Shown: piece by piece, positions 51,759-64,000 of the stretch
Layout: the number at the start of each line of letters is the position of its first letter
Position numbering within the stretch: position 1 is the stretch's first letter
From: Glandiceps talaboti
Taxonomy: Eukaryota; Hemichordata; Enteropneusta; Spengelidae
DNA length: 64,000 nt
Direction: 5' to 3'
NCBI RefSeq assembly: GCF_964340395.1
Contig: NC_135568.1
Span: forward strand, 4,319,803-4,383,802
Notes under the pieces: model-generated
What the model saw: the letters and a program-made list of their open reading frames with translations, nothing else
What the model was told of the DNA's origin: nothing
The model's database searches: none
Translations under genes and position numbers: made by a program

Positions 51759-53850
51759 TGTTTGGTTGGATGATAGTATTGCTGCACTATAGCGCCATCT
51801 GTAGTTGAGTTCAATGAATACTTTTGTCTTTTACAATTCTTGCCTTGTACATATATGGAGCATTGTTACCTATGACAGCATTGTTAGTTTTATGTCCTAC
51901 TTGTAACATGAAGGGCAAATCTCAAAACTTCAAACTTTAATGTTATAAAATACACTGCTTTATAACAGTAGTACTTTTGTGTACCTGTATTTCTTGTCTT
52001 TCTGCTGTTCTCAGTTATGTGATATTGTCCCAAAGGATTCAGACTGTTTCAATTTTTATTGTGTTATACATCAAAAATGGGTTGTTGTTTTTTATATGAC
52101 TTCATGATCTTAATTTACCACAGTTGTTGATATCTTCAAAATAGGAACTTATAACAAATTTGTTAGTCAAGACAAAGGGATATATACTGTTACATTATGA
52201 ATCTTTTTTCATAGATTTTTTTTCAACAATTTTTGGGGACAATGTGTAATATTTATATTTATATTTGTTCAAACTTGGAATAGAAGTGTGTGTAGTGTTA
52301 GGGGTCACCTCATGCAACTTTACATACCGGTAATGCTTGGGGGTTAAATGTTACAGCTTTACTAGTGCTAGGGGGTCACCTCATGCAACGTTACCTTTTC
52401 CTTGGGTTCAAATCTCCATGTTAGGGGGTCAAATTGCCAATTTTACTCTCTGCACTAACTGCAATTGGGACATTTTTTTTCAACAAATAACCATAGATAT
52501 ATTCGCTATAAATTAGTCAACTACTTATAAAAAAGACATTGTATTGGTTAAATAGTGGTCAATATTATCTGTATGTAGTGTAGTGGCAAGTTTGTGGCAA
52601 TAGTTGTAACTGAAGTATCATTTTCAATCAGACAATCGTATCAAATTCATTGAAAATTCTTAAAATACCAATAATTAGACAATGTACATGTTAATCAGTG
52701 GTTGATATCATCCATAAGCAGTACAAAATTGAAAATAGCCATTGAGGGCACTGTTTTTTGGGTGCGGACCCAAAAGTTAATTTGCTTTGATTTATCATGT
52801 ATGCAGAGACAAAACAAAATGTTCACCCACAGGGGATGCAATACTGTTCACTGTGTATGATATTATGAGTGAGATATTGTACCTTATAAAACATTTTTTT
52901 TTAAAAGAAGAAAAAAAGAAAACATTCCAGGTGCAGTTAGTGCATCTTTACAGATTAAGTCATACAACTATCTTATGCTAGAGGGTAAAATTATAGTACA
53001 TAACACATGGCTAGGGTAGAAGCATGGTAAACATTATTAAGTTGTTTTTGGTTCTTTAAAGGGGCATGTGCTGCATTTCTACATTTTGGGGGTGGGGCTA
53101 TGTGAGACGGGTGGTGGTGTGGGAAAGTGGTGGGGATATGGGAGAGGGATGGGGGTGTGGGAGAGGGTTCATGTTTGCTTCTGTACCTGTAGTATTACAG
53201 GTTACTCACTGAAGTGATTAGAGCATATATATGTGTGTCAGCTTACAAAATTCTTCAGCTATTAAGTAAATAAGGTGACTGGTAAGGTCTCAGATGATGG
53301 TATCTGTGGCAAAATAAAGATAACCACACTTTTGAAGGATCAACTTTACATAGCGCTTTTGGGTTAAATCGTACAACTTTACTCAGAGCTAGGGGGTCAC
53401 CTCATGCAATTTGTCTTAGTGTTAGGGAGTCACCTCATGCAACTTTACCTAGTGCTTTAGGGTTCAATCACATAGCTTCTATGACACTATTTAGTATGCA
53501 TATTCCAAAACATTGAGAAAAATACTATTGTGTCATCAACTGTGCTAACGATGCCAACAAGTGAATTGAAACACCTTAGAAGTCATGCATCAATATTAAC
53601 ATTATCTAGTTTAATCAAGGTTTTATGTATTTCCCACCTGAATAAAAAAATAGTTTTTAAACTCAGTTTGTGTCACTTCAAAGAGTTTCTTCAGTACAGC
53701 TAATATAGTTGATGTATTTTGTACTTTACCACCATATCAGTTTATATAGTTACTTATAATCTGTTATGAATTGTATTGTAATGTTTTCACCAGGCTGTCA
53801 GATAAATCATATGTGTTGTGTTTTAATAAATTATTTAACAAAATAAATTT
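51759..53850 (+). other. Probable STX17 3' UTR
   Basis: AT-rich and gene-free. Two AATAAA signals at 53825-53830 and 53842-53847, with an earlier one near 53640, mark likely 3' ends; the true end could be any of these. It carries the 'GGGGTCACCTCATGCAA' repeat units. Confidence 0.45.
52298..53460. repeat. Scattered repeat unit 'GGTCACCTCATGCAACTTTAC'
   Basis: The core GGTCACCTCATGCAA (or AGTCACCTCATGCAA) appears at about 52302, 52374, 53394 and 53427, each near a TAGTGCTAGGGGG or TAGTGCTTTAGGG block. The pairs are about 70 and 33 bp apart, and the two pairs are separated by about 1 kb. Confidence 0.7.
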
Positions 53851-53885
53851 GTGGCTTGTATTATGTCAATCATTGGTGTAGACTA

Positions 53886-54354
53886 AGGGACCATCACACA
53901 ATGTCACACAAGCTCAACAAGTGAACTTTGTTCATAGGGGAGGGGGTCTGACATCAATGCGATTGTTGAACTTCATTTTCGCACTTCTAACCAAGTTTGG
54001 AAAAATGTCATGCCTTCAGTAATAAAAGCTTCTGTATTTACTTACTGAGATGTTGATAAGGTGATAAAAATGTAATTCTAATGTGAGATACAGTGCTGGG
54101 TTTACGGTAGTATTTTGATATGTTTACCATCATCTCAGTAAACAGGTTCATAAGGTTGGAACTTCATGTTTACCATCATGTTTTTACATTGCATCGATCA
54201 TAGTGAGGTGACTGCTACAGTTTTCATCATAGTTTACATCCTATATAAACTTGTAATGTCACACTTGTGAACATTTATTCAGGGGGAAGGGGTTTTATCC
54301 TAACCGAACAATGTTCATTTATTGACCTTGTGCGACATTTGTGCGATGGTCCCT
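53886..54354. mobile_element. Putative non-autonomous DNA transposon with ~45-bp terminal inverted repeats
   Basis: The left end AGGGACCATCACACAATGTC, continuing CACAAGCTCAACAAGTGAAC, is matched in inverse at the right end (54310-54354) with a handful of differences. Just inside each end is a G-rich run (AGGGGAGGGGG and GGGGGAAGGGG), both on the plus strand. The element is 469 bp and has no transposase. A target duplication is not clear, so the superfamily is open. Confidence 0.6.
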
Positions 54355-54387
54355 AAAGATACATGTGTCGTTCTGCGCTCATCAGCA

Positions 54388-54416
54388 AATGTGTGTGTGT
54401 GTGTTTGTGTAAGTAT

Positions 54417-54455
<39 letters not shown>

Positions 54456-54475
54456 TCTGTGTGTCTGTGTGTTTC
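54388..54475. repeat. (GT)n with variants
   Basis: About 42 GT units with TT, AT and CT interruptions, directly beside the inverted-repeat element. Confidence 0.95.
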
Positions 54476-55496
54476 TACATGTACTCGTAGGACAACAAAC
54501 ATGTCTTGAATCTTCAACTAGTTTCACACCTCAGTAACCTTTTCATGAAGTTTAGTACAAATAAATTCTGTCCCATTTGATGCAATACCATGGTACCAGT
54601 AATAATTAAGAACTATCAAACTACTGGTATTGGTCAACACACGTTTCTTTTTATTAGATACTAAAGTTTATATTCTCATTTAGAAACCACACAATAGCAA
54701 TTTTATACTATAAGAATGACACATACATCATAACCCTTTGTAAAATAACATTTCATATTGTTGTCACTATAAAGTGAATGTACTGCTTTGAAGTTGATTA
54801 TCAACTGTACACATGTGACAAAGATATGAATTAAATAACAACTTATAGACCTAATCACACATTGATAAGTACATGTACCAGACTACCATACTGCAAGATA
54901 ATAAAAATATATGCAAAATTGACACATTAGTCATAATCTTTATGGACGGTGTTTGAATAAAGGGGAGCACTATTTTAAAAGTTCTGAAAGTCCTGTTTGG
55001 TGAACTAAACCTGTTTTGTATTCCATCAAGTATAAAAGTGGCAATTGCTGAAAATGTGATGTTACCATGGCAACAAACTGCCAAGGCATGTAAGAAAAAA
55101 ACTCCACTACAGCAAAACAATGCAAAAACATTGAATACAGTATATTTTCTCCACTGATAATGCAACTAAATATAGACATGTGCGTGCCAATGTTTTAATG
55201 TCTGCATTTGATGTCTGCATGGTGGCACATTAGTTTATTTCATTTAGACAAAATGCAGTTGGAGACTGTACTGTTAAAGTGTAGTATGTGTAGTTTCTTA
55301 TTGGTTTCTGCCAGTGAAGTTAAAACCTGCAACATTGCTGCAGCATCCTGCTGCAGTTACATAGTCAATCCATAGTTTTGTAAGTACAAAATCACTCTAA
55401 TTATGAAGTGTAAAATCTTAATGTCAACATCCATTCCAAACTCTAAATTTCACAAATCTGCTATTTTAAATCTGTTGATATTATGTTAGCACACAT
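54476..55496. other. Downstream region of the minus-strand gene
   Basis: Probably its 3' UTR and flank. A perfect RFX X-box-like GTTACCATGGCAAC lies at 55061-55074. A 104-codon hydrophobic frame on the minus strand (54851-55165) has no recognisable family. Confidence 0.4.
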
Positions 55497-56507
55497 TTAC
55501 TGTTCTGGAATTCGGACAGTATAAAATTTCTCTAGGAGCTCCTCCTTCTGGTCTTCTTTCTCAGTGACTATTATGAATTGAAAACTGTCAGTATTACTGT
55601 ATAAATAATCTTTTGTGTACTCATCACCATCACTGTCTTTTACAAGAGACATATACCTGTATTAATAAAGAAAAAAACAATATTTAATTGTATGACAATG
55701 ACACAATACTGGCAGTATATACATGATATGGATGTCAGACATAGATGGACAAATGTATGCAAATATAATCAGACACAGCAGATACTAGTAGACAGAACTA
55801 TTGATTTAACATACATACATACATACATACATACATACACACATACATACATACATACATACATACATACATACATACATACATACATACATACACATAC
55901 ATACATACATACATACATACATACATACATACATACATACATACATACATACATACATGCAAACATGCCTACGCATGCACACACACGCACGCACGCATGC
56001 ATGCATGTACATGTACACACATACACACGCACACAAACACACATTCATGCATGATGAAGAGAGGCAGAAGGAACAGTGGAAGTCGACAATAACAATCAGG
56101 TTTATGATATTTAATTATAGTCTACTTCTCCATTACTGACTCCATAGATTAAATACATATATGCTTCTACTGTATTTTACACCTGCTTATAGTAAGATTT
56201 GTTACTTACTTTTCTTCTTTCAATATTTCTTTAGAGATGATAGTGTCCAATAGTCCCTGTTGAACCTCATTTAGTTGAGTTCCAAGGTTTTCATACATAT
56301 CTGACTCTACCATGTCAATAGTTAAAGGTTTACCATATCTGAAAATAATACACTTATTAAGAAGTTATCTTTGGTTAAATATGTACATATTAAATTTCAG
56401 TTATCCCTATCATTATCATTATCATTAAAAATTAACAATGTCAAGATCCATGTAAAAATGACTTCAAACACATACATATGGATATACATGTAGTCAGGTC
56501 CGTGTAC

Positions 56508-56551
<44 letters not shown>

Positions 56552-59117
56552 TGGTGTGTGCGTATGTATGCATGTATGTATGTATGTATGCATGCATGTA
56601 TGCATGAATGCATGTATGCATGCATGTATGTATGTATGTATGTATGTATGCATGTATGTATGTATGTATGTATGTATGTATGTATGTGAAAACACTGTCC
56701 TAAGTTTACCTTATTGCACCAATCAGTGCCTTCCTTAGACTCTCTGCTTGCATGTCAGCTGGGTTGACAGCCTGCATATAATTGGCATATTGGTATTTCA
56801 GGAATGTAGCAGCACGTCCTGATTTGTCAATCACAAGTGGGTACCTACAAGTATATACAACAGAATGTCATTGAATTTAGTGCAGAAGTAAAAAGAGCAA
56901 CAGAGCTAGAGGCATGTCATAAAATTTTCATTGCACTATCAAAACAAAATCGATATATTAAGCTTATAGGACTTGAAAATTGCAATTCATAAATGAAATT
57001 CCTAAAACTATAATGTAAATGATACATCACTGGCCTCAAAAATACTTACCACAAGACTCTGAAAATTGAGATTGACTACCATGATAAGAATGATAAGGGA
57101 AATTCTATCAATCAAGTATAATCATAACATGGCATTAGATTCTAATTTGTGAACTATAGATACTTAAGTTTTATTCAAAAAAAGTATCACTACAAAGAGA
57201 CTTCTCGTTTAAAACTTGAGTGAGATGAAACAATGTGAATCATAGTGAATATGAATTATCTATTGTGAAGCTGATAGAGGGATCAAGGTTATAATGAAAT
57301 GTGAAAAATTAGCCAACTTTTGCTTTTTGGTGGGAAAAAAGATTCCTGTTATCAACTGCATTTGCTTTCTCATTAGCATACTATGCATAAATTAATGAGA
57401 CAATATAAAAGGTTCTTACTTTCCTGTTGCCTTCATTTTGCCATCTTCATCATTTAACACCGCTAGTAACTGTTTTATGTTAATCTCAATACCAACTTTT
57501 TCAGGTTTCTTAGCTGAAATGAACAGACATCTGGGTATTACAATTTGTAAAAACACTTAGATTCAGTTTTATTGGTAGCAATTTTAGTACGATTTGTGTT
57601 TAGATTGTGACTTCCGTAGTGATGTATAGTAGATTACGAGTCAATTTCCTTTAGTTATTCAGTTCAAAGTATATATAATATATGGAATTACATTTCTGAA
57701 TTATTAATGAGTTATTTCTCATGTACATGTCATGTGCCAGCTGAGAGCGCTTCCTTACGAACACAGGATACATTACCGAAATTGTCATCATGTGCAACGT
57801 ACAATTTGGTAAAATCCAAATACAAAACAACATGGTTCCGATTGGACACATTTCATCAAGAGTACTACAGCTAGCGTCTGTATCAAAAGTTCTTTAATTT
57901 GTATTTTCCGAAGGTCAAGAAATCTATATTGTTTTGAGTTGTTATATTTTCATCTTCCGATTTTCAAGTCATTTTCACTAATTTCTATATATATATTTAA
58001 GATACGACTTAAACTTGAATCAAGGTGTCTAGCATCGAAAGGTATACGTAGGTATGGTCAGATAATCAGCACCACATCGTTGCTTTTTTTTCTATTGTAG
58101 TCCTAAAGTCTAAATCGTCTCCTCTTTGTATATGTGTGTGATAATAGGGACCTAATAACAATGAAAAAATGGAGGGTAGTGAAAGAGTCGTATCATGAAC
58201 TCATGGCCATTCGTTCATGCATGATGTAGGGTCAAACAAAATGGTTGTCAGAGATGGGGGCCGGGGATGGAGGTCGTTCTTCATCTCTATGGTTACTGTG
58301 TCACACGTATGCCCAAGTATGTTCATGTTCAGACAACGTATATCTCAAACAATGGTATACCTAGTTCACACAGTACAATTTACGTCAACTCAAGTTCGTC
58401 ATGAGTCCTAAATAGGGCGAGCACCCCCGGACTATTCTTTTGGCGTAAAATACATGACTCATCGTTGTCAGAACGCGAGCACATATAGATAGTACTTACG
58501 CAATGCATACCAACCACAGTTTCAAAGTAGATGTCAAATAGATACCATTGTACAGTGATGGTGTATGTACAATAATAAGAATTTGGGGGGGGGGGGCAAA
58601 TGTCACATAACACATTAGTAGTTTATTTTTAATATATTCAAAAGATAGCAGTCTGACATTTCCGTTGATGTGTATAGCATAGGAAAGTATATACCGAATC
58701 ATAGGGCAAAACCAATGTACTGTGACTTATGAGACACAATGACTGATTGTTCCCACAAATGATTCACGGCTTATTACTATAACAATACCCATGGTCTATT
58801 TCACACAACTATCGCGTTACGTGTATTATTTCTTTCACGTAAATCTTACAGGTGGTTTATATGTGATATAGGCCTCAATATTATATGCTCAAAAGCACTC
58901 GTGTGATAATTTTTTGCAAGGCCACTCACTATAGGCCTGTACACAGTATCACCCATGCATACAACAAACAAGCAGTAAGCTTACCTGGTGGTGCGGCGGC
59001 AGCAGCAGCCCCTGCTCCAGACGAGGTGGCTTTCTTTACCGCCGGGGCTTTACTTGCAGCGGGTTTTTTTGCAGCTGGTTTACTACCTGCCTTGGCTACT
59101 GGTTTCTTAGGAGGCAT
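55497..59117 (-). CDS. IQANK1-related protein, short form (MPPKK N-terminus plus AAA_9-like domain)
   Basis: Five exons, 58985-59117, 57420-57513, 56710-56844, 56210-56338 and 55497-55656, join in phase into a complete 216-residue protein ending in TAA. Residues 1-45 are Lys/Ala/Pro-rich and start MPPKKPVAKAGSKPAAKKPA, like the plus-strand neighbour. Residues from about 75 on read YPLVIDKSGRAATFLKYQ, then ESLRKALIGAIRYGKPLTID and later FQFIIVTEK. This order recalls the dynein heavy-chain AAA5 region (WPLxIDPQGQA, AIxFGxPLLLE, FRLYLTT) and, as far as I remember, the C-terminal part of IQANK1. There is no P-loop, IQ motif or ankyrin repeat. Function is unknown; a ciliary link is suggested only by the RFX-type site upstream. 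Intron phases and GT-AG borders are all consistent, so I am confident of the gene model, less of the name. Confidence 0.8.
55811..56045. repeat. (ATAC)n with CACA/CATG blocks, last intron of the minus-strand gene
   Basis: About 37 ATAC units, then GCAC/CATG/ACAC mixtures. Ile-His-Thr-Tyr frames are artefacts. Confidence 0.97.
56505..56690. repeat. (GT)n and (ATGT/ATGC)n, intron 3 of the minus-strand gene
   Basis: GT units followed by ATGT with ATGC variants. It begins about 20 bp from the donor at 56709. Confidence 0.97.
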
Positions 59118-59364
59118 GTCGATGTATGTTCAAGCTTTGTTCTGGAGTCTAGTAAGAAACGTAAAGGTTATCGTTCTAGTTATGAGTATAGGCAAGTCGT
59201 GATAGTGCATTTATTCGAGTAGTCCACAGCTTACCTGTTTAGTTATGTATCGATCGCCAGTTCAAAGGGCAAGCTTCAGGTTAATACATACACGTATTTC
59301 CATGTGCCGTACTCATGCGCATCGAAAACTTTCCATTTAAAACTCAGTTGTTGACAAGAGAGTT

Positions 59365-59378
59365 GTAACCATGGTAAC
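59365..59378. promoter_or_regulatory. RFX X-box (perfect palindrome GTAACCATGGTAAC)
   Basis: The fourteen bases fit the X-box pattern GTNRCC-AT-RGYAAC and lie 248 bp upstream of the minus-strand ATG at 59117. X-boxes close to start sites are typical of cilium genes controlled by RFX factors. Function is inferred. Confidence 0.6.
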
Positions 59379-59812
59379 AAGATTTTCCGAAGCGTATCAA
59401 GTGCACATGACAGCGCCCTCATCATGCTCTTTGATGTACCACAACTATTTTACATCAGGATTGACAGTCTCCATTCACATCGTTACATTTGTTTGAAAAT
59501 TTGATCGGACTGAAATGTGTATTATTGAGCAACTAATTGTGGTAATGATTTACTCAAAAAACTACTTGACATTTTAGATCGCTGAAATAATTTGATTTGA
59601 ATAATTTATATATTATCATAATACTATAAATAATGGTTATACGTGACAGTACTCACAACAGCAATACATGTAGTCGAGTCGTCACTCTGCTATGATCTCA
59701 GCTCATATGGTTCACCAGCCTACTTCCGTAGAGAATCGCGACGCAGTCCAGTTCTTTCTTACCAGTCACTTTAAAAATATATTTACATTACAAAGTTTCT
59801 ATTCTTAGACAA

Positions 59813-59820
59813 TGACGTCA
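59813..59820. promoter_or_regulatory. Perfect CRE, TGACGTCA
   Basis: A palindromic CREB/ATF consensus between the two divergent genes, 0.7 kb from the minus ATG and 1.1 kb from the plus ATG. A single site, so weak evidence. Confidence 0.35.
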
Positions 59821-60793
59821 TAGTGTATGTCAGATGATTGGATGAAAGTAAGAGGTGAAGTCACTGGGTTGTAATTAACTTCGTAAGTAATTAACTTAAA
59901 AGTGAACGTCAGCAGAATTCTGGACCTTGTTAAAACAGGGGGGGGTACAATTACAAAAGTACAGATGATTAGTCATCGCTTCAAGATATCGTAAACACCA
60001 AGGCCATGTGTTGATGACAATGCAGTGAGATTAATTAAACTCAACTAATCACAATACAATATCCCAGTGCCGAGTGTACTCTGTTGGACAACCGCTCAAA
60101 GCCACAGTTGGAAATATTTGTCTAGTGCCCGGGCAACATCTTTTCATCTATTTTGGGTTTTTATTTTCTAAGCAAATGTGATAAATTTTCATCAAAATCT
60201 TCAAGCTTGGTTATCTCTTTCTAAGCTTACACTTTGCAAGTGAAATACTGCAAAACAATAATTATTATCCAAGGTTTTTGACATCTTGCATTTTTATCAG
60301 CAAAGTATCGAAAAAGTGTACGAAAATAAAAACCCAAAATCAGGTGTTTGGCTAAGATATTTTAGAAAAGGGTCGAACTTGCCGGAATACAATAATTTAA
60401 ATTTCGATCCATGACATAAATAATAAAAGAATATTTGGATGTTTCCATCCATTTTATATTGTTCACTTTTACTACCTTTTCTATGTACAACATGTGGTTC
60501 TCAAGTTTTGGAATATAGCAATAACACACCGTCTGCTTTGCAAGCATACATCGCGTACAAAGATTGTTTGATCACACATTGTACATGTATCATGTTATTG
60601 TCATATTTTTTAACTTAGCAATGGCATAATTTCAATTTTTACCCTTATAGAAAATAACCTTGTATTCCTTGTATTGTAAATAATAGATGAAGGAACCATG
60701 AGAATACAACATTATTTATTTATAATTCATCTGTGTGTGTCACCCCCTGATTGGTTGACCTGGTAGTGACCCCAATGACCTGCAGAAACCTTT

Positions 60794-60836
60794 GACCCAT
60801 CATGCACTGCAGACGTTGGCGTCCAAAATGGTGGCT
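60794..60836 (+). promoter_or_regulatory. ZNF143/Staf and YY1 sites at the IQANK1 promoter
   Basis: GACCCATCATGCACTGCA at 60794-60811 agrees with the Staf/ZNF143 consensus YWCCCRNMATSCMYYGCR at all but the first base. CCAAAATGGTGGC at 60823-60835 is close to the YY1 motif. They lie 80-125 bp before the ATG, where such sites act as core promoter elements of TATA-less genes. Confidence 0.6.
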
Positions 60837-60919
60837 CGCTAACATGACAACTGCATATGCTAAGTGAGCTCGCTAGGAGTCTACACGGGGAATAAAAATA
60901 TTATAGTGCAAAAACAACA

Positions 60920-64000
<3,081 letters not shown>

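Larger units (their letters stand above)
59118..60919. other. Intergenic region between the head-to-head MPPKK genes
   Basis: About 1.8 kb separates the two ATGs. It holds an X-box beside the minus gene, a perfect CRE at 59813-59820, and ZNF143- and YY1-like sites beside the plus gene. No exon or other gene is seen. AT-rich filler occupies 59880-60720. Confidence 0.6.

Noticed and set aside
54851-55165. 104-codon hydrophobic minus-strand frame
   Set aside because: No recognisable family, no splice context, and it lies in the probable 3' UTR of the minus-strand gene.

Overview
The window is nuclear DNA from an animal. It has spliced genes with short exons and GT-AG introns, AT-rich composition, many microsatellites and minisatellites, tRNA-derived SINEs and small foldback elements. 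The gene set (GPD2, one NR4A nuclear receptor, cytochrome c, syntaxin-17, IQANK1) fits a marine invertebrate. A hemichordate- or cephalochordate-like deuterostome is my best guess, but the phylum is not proved by the sequence. I saw no bacterial, viral or retroviral genes.

Layout. (1) 1-5.2 kb: first three coding exons of mitochondrial glycerol-3-phosphate dehydrogenase (GPD2) on the minus strand, the rest lying beyond the left edge. Its introns carry tandem repeats and a SINE. A ZNF143/YY1-like promoter with a possible non-coding first exon lies near 8.2-8.5 kb. (2) 5.2-38.3 kb: a long gene-poor stretch with composite tetranucleotide repeats, a 601-bp polypyrimidine tract, two degenerate minisatellites and several promoter-like CRE clusters. 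The clearest is at 22.34-22.46 kb (three perfect CREs plus TATA), probably a distal promoter of NR4A. (3) 38.4-44.8 kb: NR4A, plus strand, six recognised coding exons and a long AUUUA-containing 3' UTR. (4) 46.0-51.8 kb: a divergent cytochrome c (minus) head to head with STX17 (plus). (5) 53.9-54.35 kb: an unassigned element with terminal inverted repeats. (6) 55.5-63.7 kb: two head-to-head genes whose N-termini both begin MPPKK. The minus gene encodes a complete 216-residue protein with a domain reminiscent of the dynein AAA5/AAA_9 region and no IQ motif or ankyrin repeats. The plus gene is the 5' part of IQANK1, continuing past the right edge.

Most notable points: the cytochrome c replaces the axial Met80 by Leu and has an N-myristoylation-type N-terminus; the IQANK1 locus looks like a duplicated, divergently transcribed pair with an RFX X-box beside the short gene; NR4A has YSPKP-type repeats in its activation domain and IEG-style promoters upstream; a dead duplicate of an IQANK1 exon and a Mutator-like foldback element sit side by side in one intron. 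NR4A, GPD2 and the cytochrome c gene appear to have upstream 5' exons that I cannot place with certainty.
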